NCBI GenBank assembly: GCA_004325065.1
Contig: PITI01000466.1
Location: 1 to 12,051 of the forward strand
Direction of reading: 5' to 3'
DNA from: Hamiltosporidium magnivora
Lineage: Eukaryota; Microsporidia; Dubosqiidae
DNA length: 12,051 bases
In this document: one piece after another, positions 1 to 8,339 of the stretch
How the letters are laid out: the number at the start of each line of letters is the position of its first letter
Position numbering within the stretch: position 1 is the first letter of the stretch
Translations under genes and position numbers: made by a program
Notes under the pieces: generated by a model
Told to the model about the DNA's origin: nothing
What the model saw: only the letters and a program-made list of their open reading frames with translations
The model's database searches: none

Positions 1-138
1 ACTCCATGCAACAGACATTAACGAACACCGGGCCACAGATTCGTCTATTAATTGGGGTCTACACACCTGGTAGATGAAAGACTTTGGGACGTAGGTATCG
101 CAGGGGTTACCGATGGTGTGTTGGGGTAGCAGTCATTT
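1..138. other. GC-richer island at the left edge, unassigned
   Basis: The first 120 bases are about 49% G+C, while most of the window is strongly AT-rich, so this piece has a different history from its surroundings. One reverse-strand frame is free of stops across about 130 bases. On the forward strand two frames can be joined near position 66 into a smooth peptide ending in VDERLWDVGIAGVTDGVLG and a TAG at about 127. I do not recognise a family on either strand. It could be the end of a mobile element or an old coding fragment cut by the window edge. Composition falls back to AT-rich at about 140. Confidence 0.3.
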
Positions 139-518
139 ATGTTAAACCTAGAACTGCGTTAATGTCATGAAAACAAATATAACACTTGCCACAGTTTTAA
201 AAAGATGTGATACGTTTAATTAAATTCTTCAATTTAAAATTAAATTTGATATCTTGTTGGTATTACCGCTGATTAATGATTATCTTGTGGAATTTTTATA
301 TTTATAACTTGATAAAAATATGTTAAATTTTGATTCACTTGTTATGAAATTAAAAATATTATGATTCATATTTTGCCAGAAACAATCAAAAAATGAAGGA
401 GTGTATTCATGTTAATTAAATTTTAATCCATGTCTATAAAAAGATTGAAGAATCGCTTTGTTTAAAAAAATTCTTGAAAAAGAGTATTTGAAAATAAGAA
501 TAAAAACTCAAATCACAA
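139..518. other. AT-rich spacer, no gene seen
   Basis: I see no open frame of useful length, no tRNA-like fold and no clear repeat. Stops are frequent in all frames. If the island before it and the integrase relic after it belong to one element, this could be a decayed internal part of that element, but nothing here shows it. Confidence 0.5.
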
Positions 519-1335
519 CTAGTTAAATCTCTATTGCTCGACACTGCTTCTGGTAATCGATTGTTCGTCATTTCAATTGAAAGTGGCGAAGATTTGAAAA
601 AAAAGGTTTACAGACGATAACACGAGAGTACAATTCATACACTGGGCACAATCAAGTAAAGATGGCCAAGTGCTCAATTTTTAATGGTGATATTAAACAT
701 TTGCGTGTAATTTAGAATTTAAAAATACATCATTGATATTAGACTTTTTTGATATATGGTGATGAGAGGGATTAAATGGCGATAGGGTATGAGAGGAAAA
801 TTCTTGAATATGCCACTCCCTCCCTAGGGACATCACATAATGGATTCAAGTTAATCATCGAAGTTTAGCTGGGACATCAAAGAGGCATCGTAATAGCGAA
901 TTCAGCCAAAAAGCGAGACCTTTTGATTTAGACATTGAATTTCCATATAAAATAAGATTGTGCCGGTTGAAGTTAAATAATTTTACAAGACTCGCTTCAT
1001 ATTACTGAAAAAGGTAAAATCAAGAGAAATTACCTGTTTACGATTTCTAGCCTCGTTTAAAACTATTGTTGGAAAAATATCTTTAAGGACTAACATAGGA
1101 CCTAACGCAGCAAATTACAAAAAGTGTATCTTGAATTTTGTTAATACTCATAAATATAGAGGCATAAACGCGATCAATTGGGCTTAAAAGGTCGTAAAAT
1201 TGGGTTTTAATTTAATGTAAGACTTGCGACAAGACAAATGTCAAGAGGATAGAAAAGGCATCATTAAGTGTTTTTAAGGAGCTAAAATACATAAAAAACC
1301 AAAACTACTTTAAAAGCAACTAAAGATCTACTAAT
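519..1335 (+). pseudogene. Decayed Ty3/gypsy-like integrase region
   Basis: No intact frame remains, but successive forward fragments follow the order of an LTR-retrotransposon integrase. Frame 519-617 gives ESGEDLKKKVYRR; after a TAA at 618-620 it continues HESTIHTLGTIK, like the His-rich start of an H2C2 zinc-binding domain. At 668-685 comes KCSIFN, where the paired Cys would lie; the first Cys is not visible. At 809-928, with a TAG at 866, comes PSLGTSHNGFKLIIEV, then GIVIANSAKKRD, resembling the start of the integrase core (NGFKYI..., then the VIP-like strand). Later pieces (about 1160-1190, RGINAINW; 1221-1274, DLRQDKCQEDRKG) fit the region after the core. The acidic catalytic residues are not recovered. 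Known of the family: integrase inserts the element's cDNA into the host genome. This copy has multiple frameshifts and stops and cannot be functional. The assignment is by eye and moderately uncertain. Confidence 0.45.
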
Positions 1336-1422
1336 ATGACTTTGCACAAATAAAATATATATCCACTTATCTTTGATTGAATGAATTACCATTTTTGAGA
1401 ACAGAAGAAAAAAACAAAAAAA

Positions 1423-1455
1423 TTGGTTAAAGTGATGAAACTAATCTGATTAGAA
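1423..1455 (+). repeat. Dispersed repeat, copy 1 (TAATCTGATTAGAA)
   Basis: TTGGTTAAAG is followed by nine bases (TGATGAAAC) and then TAATCTGATTAGAA at 1442-1455. The same two blocks recur at 1740-1763 without the nine-base insert and with one T/C difference in the first block. The second block is partly palindromic. The pair could be a trace of a terminal or internal element repeat. Confidence 0.4.
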
Positions 1456-1739
1456 TAATAGAAAGGGGTGTATATAGAAGCAAGAAAAAAAGATTAAAAG
1501 TATTTAATTCAATAAAATGATGAATATGTATATTGAAATGAGAATAAAAGGCAAAATTAAAACTGGGATCAAAATTAGAAAGAATAAATAATATATATTT
1601 ATTTTGAACAATGAAATTAAAAACAAGCTATTTGAAGTCACGATTGGTTCATAAGTTTCGTTTCAAAATTTTAAAACAAAACCATGAAGTAATTTTGACT
1701 TTTAGCACTCGAATTCCATAGTTTGTTTATATTATTGAG

Positions 1740-1763
1740 TTGGTCAAAGTAATCTGATTAGAA
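1740..1763 (+). repeat. Dispersed repeat, copy 2 (TAATCTGATTAGAA)
   Basis: TTGGTCAAAG at 1740-1749 runs directly into TAATCTGATTAGAA at 1750-1763, which matches 1442-1455 over 14 bases. The copies lie about 310 bases apart, between the integrase-like relic and the non-LTR relic. Chance is possible in AT-rich DNA, but the shared flanking block makes it less likely. Confidence 0.4.
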
Positions 1764-1994
1764 AAACGATGTTATTGTTCCATAGATCATCAAAAGAAAC
1801 TTATAAAGCTCTACCTTCTTTTATGAATAGCGACATACATTTAGTCGGTGACAATCAAAACGATTTTTTTCAACGAAACAAAGGTTTGGTGTCAAAACCA
1901 AATGCTTCTGAATGCTAGAAACTCATCGTTGGATATTATATATAATTTGGCTGGCATAAATTTTTATTTAATAAGATTTTGGGGTAAATTTTTT

Positions 1995-2830
1995 TCATTC
2001 TTCTACCTCTATAATCTCTTTAATTTCTTCCTCTATATTCGACTTTTCTTTTATAATTATTCCCGGTTCTCTATCTAAAATAAGGGATGTATTAGTTTTT
2101 GATTTAGCATGTATAGCATCATCTTGCTCTTTACTTGCTTGTTTTAAAAGAGATATTTATTCCTCGTGCATCTCAGCTCCTTTAATTCCCCTCATCGACA
2201 CTTTTTCCTAGTTTCTTCTGCATTTGGATCTGACTCAAGTCTTCTTCGTCGATCGAAAAAATTTTTTTCAACTGTCTGATTAAGTAAAATCGATTGAATT
2301 TTTTTCTTTAGATATATAGGTATTTGCAGTTTGTTAAAATACATTTTACAGTATTTTATCGCAATACTGTTTCAATTTATCACATAAAAGATTATTTCCA
2401 CATCTCACGAATGCATAAGACTCAACTCATTAACTAATATGACATACTTCCTAAGTTTTTCGGTTTAAACTATTTAAAGTTAATCTTATAAGATAATTTT
2501 TACTTAATGAAAGTTATCATATTTCCCTCTTGTCTAAAATACATATATCGGGCTTATTATTCCGAATCTTGGCTCAGTTTTTATTCTGGTGTCACTCAAA
2601 TTTCTACATACTCGTTTTCAATACTTTCTTGAACTTTATGACTCTTAATTCGTTGTGAAGACTTAAATTAATATTTAGATAGTATAAAAAGATGCTATCA
2701 TCTAACCACTTGATTATTTCGTCTAGTAAAATTATAACCGAGACTTTTCTCACATAGAGTCGCTATACGATCTACTATTTTGTATATTTTTTCCAGTGTT
2801 GGTACATACCTTTTGTTCTCTGAGAGAAAC
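1995..2830 (-). pseudogene. Decayed R2/Dong-like non-LTR retrotransposon, C-terminal endonuclease region
   Basis: Reading the reverse strand from about 2800 down, the fragments keep the order of the C-terminus of a site-specific-type non-LTR element. First comes a zinc-finger-like stretch (TLCEKSLG, then YNFTRRNNQVVR at 2736-2701). Next are KSSQRIKSHKVQE and PRIRNNKPDICILDKREI (2572-2521), whose KPD at 2555-2547 matches the catalytic PD-motif of the restriction-like endonuclease. Then TEKLRKYVILVNELSLMHS (2464-2408), matching the conserved EKL-KY-L helix. The same frame continues to 2195, broken only by TGA at 2407-2405 and 2374-2372. Acidic tail pieces run to a TGA at 1997-1995. Known of the family: the endonuclease nicks target DNA to prime reverse transcription. 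No reverse-transcriptase palm is seen upstream, which fits 5' truncation. Frameshifts between 2700 and 2464 and several stops make it dead. Confidence 0.65.
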
Positions 2831-3384
2831 AAAAATATTTACTTTTAAAGAAAATTTAACAACATAAAAATAGGCTAACCCGAGAGGAATGCAATTATTC
2901 AAGCAAAATTTTGAATTAAATAATAAAAGTCAAAGTACTAGTAAAAAAACCTACATAAAGATTCAAAGAATATGAAAAAACATTAAAATAGAAGAGAGGT
3001 AATATAATGAAAGTATCAAAAGAAATAAACTTTACAAAATACGGTATTTGTTTTATTCTACCTTGAATATATTTCAACTTGGTCGTATAAATATAGATAT
3101 GATCTAATGCAAAAACAAACATTTTTTTTACTTAAATATTTATATTTAATTTAACAGTCAGAATTCGTTTTTAAGATTAAAATTTATTAAAGCACGAAAT
3201 CATGAGCAGTTATTTAAGAATTTCAACATAAAATTTTGATATTTGTGTTTTGTAATCTTATAAAATTCACTGCTAAATTTTTTTATATATTAAAGTTTGC
3301 AAAAAATTTAAATTTTTCCATATCTCAAATATTTTTTTTGGGCATTACAAAAGATTCTATAATGTTCTCATTAAAATATTTAAG
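2831..3384. other. AT-rich spacer between divergent retroelement relics
   Basis: Open frames at 2916-3122 (-) and 3236-3424 (+) are short, rich in Phe, Ile, Lys and Tyr, and carry no motif I recognise. No reverse-transcriptase YADD/FADD-like box is found here on either strand, although both neighbouring relics would have one upstream if they were full length. Confidence 0.5.
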
Positions 3385-3946
3385 AGTTTTTTCAAAATAT
3401 GTGATAAAAACAGTGCGGAAATAAACGAGAGAATTAAAGCAGGAAATAAGCATTCTTTGGTTTACAAGAAATCTTAATTTCTCGTCATATAGGTGAAGAG
3501 GAGGAAATGGATGATAAATATTCTTGAAACTATAATGGTATATGTTCTAGAGACATAGATATCGAGGAAATCTCATGAAACGATGCTAATATATGAGAAC
3601 GAAAGATCACATCTGGAATATACGGACAAACAAGAATCCAAAAAGAAACCGGAAAGTTCATAATAACATCGGGCTCTAAAATTTACAGAATTCGAGGTTG
3701 TGAAGAAGGTAAAAAGATCTACCTTGAATTCCGCCTTAATTTTACGAATTTCAGAAACATAAATTACCAAAGAGTTTTACATTTACAATTTGAATTCATT
3801 GAATTCAGGCTCGTCTGAAAACAATATGACTAGATACTGTCAAAATAAACAATAGCAACTTTGTTATAGACGAATGGAAAAGAATTGCTTGAAGACGAAA
3901 AATGGAAGTTGATACTAGTGAGGCCAGTGATCTTAATGGTATTTAG
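3385..3946 (+). pseudogene. Decayed LINE-type (non-LTR) retrotransposon, C-terminal part of the RT ORF
   Basis: Forward fragments follow the region after the reverse-transcriptase palm of LINE-like elements. 3403-3450 reads DKNSAEINERIKAGNK; 3471-3500 ILISRHIGEE; about 3505-3549 WMINILETIMVYVLE, in the place of the usual MYGLET-like block. 3597-3815 is open for 73 codons, begins near ERKITSGIYGQTRIQ and includes ETGKFI and KIYRIRG, matching the 'R-K-I-L-x-x-I-Y-G ... E-T-G-x-W ... E-I/L-Y' pattern. 3869-3943 reads DEWKRIA, a TGA, then RRKMEVDTSEASDLNGI and a TAG at 3944-3946, typical of the very C-terminus (W-K-x-I-A ... A-x-x-L-N-G). Several frameshifts and stops are present. It differs in type and strand from the relic at 1995-2830. 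The palm domain is missing, consistent with 5' truncation at insertion. Confidence 0.6.
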
Positions 3947-4459
3947 ATGTAAGTGTTATATAAGTTCAGATATCCAAATTTTTTTTTATATGCAAATTGT
4001 AAATAACGTCAATAAGTAAATCAATATTTTTTTTGGTTTTGATTATTTGCATTTTGGTTCTGTACTACTATAAAAAACACGATTCTTAAAAATTTTTTAA
4101 CTCGCTAGTGGATCGAATTTATGTATAATATTATATCTTTAATATAAAAGAACAACTTAGTCAAAATGTTAAACAAGTGATTGTGTTTTTTTATGTAATA
4201 TGTCATAATTTTATTCTGAGAATTTCGAGCATTATAGAAACATATGTTTCTTAGAGATTTTATCTTAAAATTTTAAATAATAGCCAAAATTTTAAAAATA
4301 ATTAAAACATTATATGAATTTATGTGCTTTTGAAATCAATCGTTCATTTAAAAAAAATTATTGAAACGAGCAACATATTTGTATATTCATTACCACATAT
4401 CTAAACACTTTAAAGTAGTTTTTTTGGATACTGATTTTTCCGTTATATTTTTAATAAAT
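3947..4459. other. AT-rich spacer downstream of the LRR gene
   Basis: No open frame or structured repeat is visible. It holds the 3' flank of the reverse-strand LRR gene, whose last stop is at 4462-4460, and the 3' flank of the forward LINE relic. I see no convincing polyadenylation signal for either. Confidence 0.5.
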
Positions 4460-5266
4460 TCAGATTTTTTTTTGGTTCTTTCTATAACATATACATACAT
4501 TTAAATCCATCAGTAAACTTATATTTATATTTAGAATACCATTTGTAGGAAAGTCACAGTAATCAAATGTTAAATATTTGAGCTTTTTCAGATTTGAAAT
4601 AAATTTCAAATCCAATATAGAAATAACTATATTATTAATATATAATTGTTTTATATCATATTTTATTGATGTACAAAAAAGTTCAGATACATTAATATTT
4701 TTCATATCAAATTGACCCAGGTGCAGTGTTTTGAGTTTAAACAAGTTTTTCAAAGCTTTAATATCCGATTCATCAATTGACAAAGGGAAGAGAAATAGTT
4801 TCTTAACATTGCAATAATTTTTGTTGGGACATAAATATTTGATAGAACCCGGATCACATTTGCCCCATAAAGAAACCTTTTCGCTTGGGATTAAATTAGA
4901 AAGCAACATAAATTCGTATTGTTCTATAAAATTTTTGTGAAAAGATATTGTTTTAAGATTTAGTTGTCTAATTGTTAAATTCAATGGAGCAAAAAAATTA
5001 AAATCAGTTTGTCTCGGAAACCAGAAGAACATTTCTTGCAAATTTATCAATGAATTTATTAGCTCATAAAAATATTGACAATTTTCATTGTTTTTAGCGT
5101 AAAAAATAAATTTTTTAATTGAATCATTTCTAAATTTAATGTTTTCTTGAATAATTATATCTGATCTATCTATTTCTAACTTAATTATTCTATTCAAACT
5201 AAAAATATCAGCTAAAAATTCAGAATATATTTTCGAATCTTTTATTATAACTGTTCTAATATATTT
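4460..5266 (-). pseudogene. LRR-family protein, C-terminal continuation of the same frame
   Basis: This segment is in the same frame as the upstream 484 codons, separated only by the TGA at 5269-5267. It has no ATG of its own until 5032, well inside the repeats; a start at 5197 would be a TTG, which is not credible in a eukaryote. Residues numbered from 6721: LKTISFHKNF (589-598), VKKLFLFPL (639-647), LKTLHLGQFDM (663-673), IKQLYINNI (690-698) and LKYLTFDYCDF (714-724) are LRR-like with irregular spacing. Just after the TGA come KYIRTVII and IIKLEIDRSD, more repeat-like strands, so the repeat array runs straight across the stop. The final stop is TGA 4462-4460, giving 753 codons in total. It may be a pseudogene, an allele with a fresh null mutation, or a base-call error. 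Intact composition on both sides argues that the break is recent. Confidence 0.65.
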
Positions 5267-5269
5267 TCA
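5267..5269 (-). other. Single in-frame TGA interrupting the LRR frame
   Basis: The sense strand reads AAT TTT TGA AAA TAT ATT. Leu (TTA) differs from TGA by one base and would give FNFLKYI, which suits an LRR strand; TGG and CGA are other one-step sources. No frameshift or second stop occurs in the 753 codons. Confidence 0.8.
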
Positions 5270-6721
5270 AAAATTAAAATCTGTTGCTTTAAATTTATTT
5301 AGATTTAAGTTTTCAAATGTTATCGAAATATTGTAAAATCTATTATCATATCCAAGAGAACAACTGATCTCCCATGGAATATATTTTAAGTTTAAAAATC
5401 TAAATATTTTGATTTTTCGTGGTAAAAAATGCTCCTCGAAAAGATTAGTATATAAATTAGGATTATAAGACAGTATTTCTTCACTATAACCTATACCATT
5501 GACTGCAAAAGAACTTATTTGTATTTTTTTGTCTGTTTGCGAATTATTTATGAGTTCTTTAATACTATTAAGTTGTTCAGATACCTTTTCCTCTTCGATT
5601 TGATTCTCTGTTATTATAAAAGATCTATCATAGAATATAAATTCATGAATATTAGATAAGGTTTTTGAAAATTTTTTCTTTGCCTGAATAGTAGGTTTTA
5701 ACATAACAATTCGCTTTAAATTTCTAAAATTTAAATTTGTATTCAGAGAGATGATTATTTTATCATCTATGATACCTTTATAAAATATGATTTCATCAAT
5801 CTGTTTTTTTAAATTTTTCAAAACGAAATGACAAGCTTTTAGATTGTTATTTCCTACTTCATGTAGATGAAGATATTTTAAATCGAGTGTATTTAATAAC
5901 ATAATAAATATATTTTTGATTGTCTTATTCGAGGATATTTTCCTAAATATAGATGATAAGCAATTTCCTTTAAGTATCAAAAGATATTTTCTATCATTAG
6001 TGTAAAACATTTCATATTTCTGTAATAAACAATGTTCATCTTCTAAAAATATTAGAAAACGAGATTTAATTCTGGGTAAAAATAAATTAAAAAACACTTG
6101 TGATATTTTTTTAAAAAATTCATGAGAAAATATTTCTTGTTTCGAAAAATGAAACGCCATTTTCTCAATATCTAGGATTTTCATAGCTTTAGATTTTGAT
6201 AATGAAATGAAAATTATCATTAATACTTTTTTTAGCATATTATCATATTTGACTCTGAAATATTCTAAAAAATATAAAATTGTATAAAATTCGTCAATCT
6301 TCGTATCGTCTCGAAACATATAATAAGAAATTATGAACCTATAGAAAATTTCGATTTCATGTTTCTTTATATGATGGCATAGAAATATCTGTTGAGTAGA
6401 ATTTTCAACCTTTGCTTTATCTAATACTTCAAATTTCAAACTAAGCCGGTGGATATCATGGAGTACAAATTTTTTATATTCGGTAGTTTTACTTTTAGCA
6501 AACATTTGTTCAATACAATTAAATTCAATTTCTTCATCAGTCGTAGCTCTTTTTTTCTGACAAAAACATTTTCTTTGTATTTCTTTCGAATTGGAAGAGG
6601 ATTCTATGTGACTTTTAACAAAGTGTAATATCACATCTCTTTCCCTCGACTGGGAAATTAAAAATAGAATATGATGAATTAACGTTGCATATGTGTAGAA
6701 AAAATGACGGAATGATTTCAT
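5267..6721 (-). CDS. LRR-family protein, N-terminal 484 codons up to a premature TGA
   Basis: I recognise no named orthologue. ATG at 6721-6719 is used because an in-frame TAA lies two codons upstream; unlike the acyltransferase there is no CCC/GGG before it. Residues 1-80 include a basic Cys-containing patch (KCFCQKK at 51-57). Residues about 114-170 (FLCHHIKKHEIEIFYRFI ... ILYFLEYFRV) faintly resemble the second half of a BTB/POZ fold. From about 275 on there are irregular leucine-rich repeats (LKYLHLHEV at 281-289, LKRIVML at 335-341, IKIFRFLNLKYI at 437-448). There is no signal peptide or obvious membrane segment, so a cytoplasmic or nuclear binding protein is inferred. The frame ends at TGA 5269-5267, but the same frame stays open and repeat-rich to 4460, so this is most likely the front part of a longer gene rather than a natural C-terminus. 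Confidence 0.7.
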   Translation of the reverse strand: MKSFRHFFYTYATLIHHILFLISQSRERDVILHFVKSHIESSSNSKEIQRKCFCQKKRATTDEEIEFNCIEQMFAKSKTTEYKKFVLHDIHRLSLKFEVLDKAKVENSTQQIFLCHHIKKHEIEIFYRFIISYYMFRDDTKIDEFYTILYFLEYFRVKYDNMLKKVLMIIFISLSKSKAMKILDIEKMAFHFSKQEIFSHEFFKKISQVFFNLFLPRIKSRFLIFLEDEHCLLQKYEMFYTNDRKYLLILKGNCLSSIFRKISSNKTIKNIFIMLLNTLDLKYLHLHEVGNNNLKACHFVLKNLKKQIDEIIFYKGIIDDKIIISLNTNLNFRNLKRIVMLKPTIQAKKKFSKTLSNIHEFIFYDRSFIITENQIEEEKVSEQLNSIKELINNSQTDKKIQISSFAVNGIGYSEEILSYNPNLYTNLFEEHFLPRKIKIFRFLNLKYIPWEISCSLGYDNRFYNISITFENLNLNKFKATDFNF

Positions 6722-7904
6722 AATTTAGATTTTTTTTCAATATTTATAGTTTTTTTCTTTTTTCAATTTACTATAATTGGATAATTTGGATATAATTTAA
6801 ATACGAATTATTTATATGCAAAATACCAAAGATGGTTTTTAGAGTCTAAAGAATATTTAAATATATCTCCTAGGCAAAAAATCGGATATGATGAAACATT
6901 TTAAAAATCAACCGCAGGATAATGTACTTATATTAGAACGAGTAACTCATATTTATTTATTTTATTTCGTTTTTTTTTTTTGGAATTTTTCCTTTCAAAA
7001 CTCAAGTAAATTAGAACACACGGTTCTTTAAGTGGTTTCCAGATCTAATTTTTTAAATCTAAGATTTTTTTACATTCTATTGATTCTTTCTAGAAAATTC
7101 AAATAATATTGTTAAAAATTTAGATTCTTTAAGAAAAGATCTTTATATGGACTCTTTTAGATGCTTTTCACATGTAATTTTGTTAGGATTAATATCTAAT
7201 TTTTTGATAAAAATTCAAGAAAAAACTAATATTGGCTGTTCAAAAGGGTATATAAAGGAGAAACTAAAGTCTAAATATATATGATATTCAGGGAAATTCA
7301 TTTAAATATAAAAAAAAAGTCATTTTATATTAACTACACTATTTACTTTATAATCTTATTCGTTAGAATATTGTAAGTATTTTATACTTTTTTTAATAAA
7401 GAAGCAACCAAAAATTAAATATTTGTATTGGGTATTAGTTATTTAGAATGTATCGTTAATTTTATGATCTTTTTGTAAATGATTACATATTGGGTATCTA
7501 TATTAAGTTTTAATCTTTAAACATATATTATCTATTTTTATACCACGATGACTAAAAGATGAAAATTCATACAGTATTTGGGATTTTTAGATAATTTAAT
7601 ATAAAAAGCGCAATATTTTAGCAAAATTTCTTACGTAAAACAATTATTAATAAGGAGGTATAAAGTAGTGAAGATATTTTCATTCTAAAAAATGATTTTA
7701 AAAGAAATAGTTAAAAAAAAAAACGAATAATAATTTTTTATAGTATGTTTTGACTGGTTTATTTATATGCTTGGCTACGAATATTTACAATAAAACTAAC
7801 CGTTTGGTAGTGAGCGGGTGTAATTCGTAGGAATTTCATTGTTTGCATTGTTTGTGAGATATGAACCATATTGAATCTTGCGAGCCTTTATATTACTAAA
7901 TTAT
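6722..7904. other. AT-rich spacer upstream of the LRR gene
   Basis: This should contain the LRR gene's promoter, but I see no distinctive element apart from AT tracts such as TATAATT near 6770. Long T and A runs are common (for example near 6971-6981). No open frame worth calling is present. A slightly GC-richer patch at about 7800-7870 has no frame I can read. Confidence 0.5.
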
Positions 7905-7991
7905 GATAGATTTAAAAAAACAACTGAAAATATAAGAGTCCGCAAAATCGTTGACATAGAAGAAACTTCTAATATGACGTTTGAAATTTAA

Positions 7992-8156
7992 ATTCGAATC
8001 GTAAAAAGTACAAATAGGAACCCAGAGACTTTAATATTCAAATGCTTTGACATCTTTATGGTTTCTGTCCTTAAAAGAAGAATAAATATAGGAAATCTAA
8101 AGACTTTAATATTCAAATACTTTGACATCTTTATAGTTTCTGTCCGTAAAAGAAAT
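7992..8156 (+). pseudogene. Possible LRR-gene relic with 25-codon repeat
   Basis: A forward frame is open for 55 codons between TAA 7989-7991 and TAG 8157-8159. It contains two near-identical peptides spaced exactly 25 codons apart, ETLIFKCFDIFMVSV and KTLIFKYFDIFIVSV. The spacing and the NLKTLIFKYFDI pattern resemble LRR units; compare LKTLHLGQFDM in the neighbouring LRR gene. There is no plausible start and the frame is too short to be a whole gene. It may be a surviving scrap of a paralogue, or a noncoding tandem repeat whose 75-bp period happens to be a multiple of three. Confidence 0.3.
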
Positions 8157-8214
8157 TAGACGTAGGAAATACCAAGACATTGAATCGCAGGGAAATATTT
8201 TGCTTTCTATCTGT
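8001..8214 (+). repeat. Tandem repeat, about 75 bp, two good copies plus one degenerate
   Basis: Copy 1 is at 8001-8070, copy 2 at 8071-8145 and a weak third at 8146 to about 8214. From 8026 and from 8101 the copies share AGACTTTAATATTCAAAT, then nearly identical CTTTGACATCTTTAT and GTTTCTGTCC blocks with a few substitutions. Copy 1 is about five bases shorter in its AT-rich first part. The third copy keeps TAAAAGAA, TAGGAAAT and a loose TTTCTATCTGT ending. This is the clearest tandem repeat in the window. Confidence 0.8.
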
Positions 8215-8339
8215 GAAATCTCAACATAAAGCAGTAGAAAAGACTTAAATAACCAACCTTTAGTTGTATATACTTCCTGATTAACTACATAGATTGAAAC
8301 TCGGATGCTATATTGCTTCTCAAAGTACAAAACTTTAAT

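Larger units (their letters stand above)
1336..1994. other. AT-rich spacer between two element relics
   Basis: Apart from the repeat pair I find nothing coding that I can support. A forward frame at 1848-2078 is open, but it begins at a GTG, is mostly Phe/Ile/Leu/Tyr, and its second half lies antisense to the better-supported reverse-strand relic that ends at 1995. Confidence 0.5.

Noticed and set aside
1848..2078. Forward 76-codon frame
   Set aside because: It starts at GTG, is rich in Phe, Ile, Leu and Tyr as expected from AT-rich DNA, and its second half lies antisense to the tail of the R2-like relic.
2916..3122. Reverse 68-codon frame
   Set aside because: Low-complexity composition, no motif, no start signal, and no continuity with the neighbouring retroelement relic.
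3236..3424. Forward 62-codon frame
   Set aside because: AT-driven composition; it overlaps the start of the LINE relic in a different frame and carries no recognisable motif.
3573..3770. Reverse 65-codon frame
   Set aside because: Antisense shadow of the LINE relic, whose forward frame at 3597-3815 makes better sense.
4460..5032. A separate small LRR gene starting at the first ATG after the TGA
   Set aside because: The repeat array runs unbroken through the TGA in the same frame, so an independent gene starting in mid-array is less likely than one interrupted gene.
5267..5269. TGA read as an amino acid (altered genetic code)
   Set aside because: The acyltransferase and LRR genes use TGG for Trp, the LRR frame itself ends at a TGA, and the relics also contain TAA and TAG stops. 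Decay or mutation explains the data.
7985..8000. TTCGAATC word as a tRNA T-loop
   Set aside because: No acceptor, D-arm or anticodon stem can be folded around it; the same holds for the similar word near 11225.
8106..8330. Reverse 74-codon frame over the tandem repeat
   Set aside because: It ends inside the repeat, has no start signal, and the 25-codon periodicity reads better on the forward strand.
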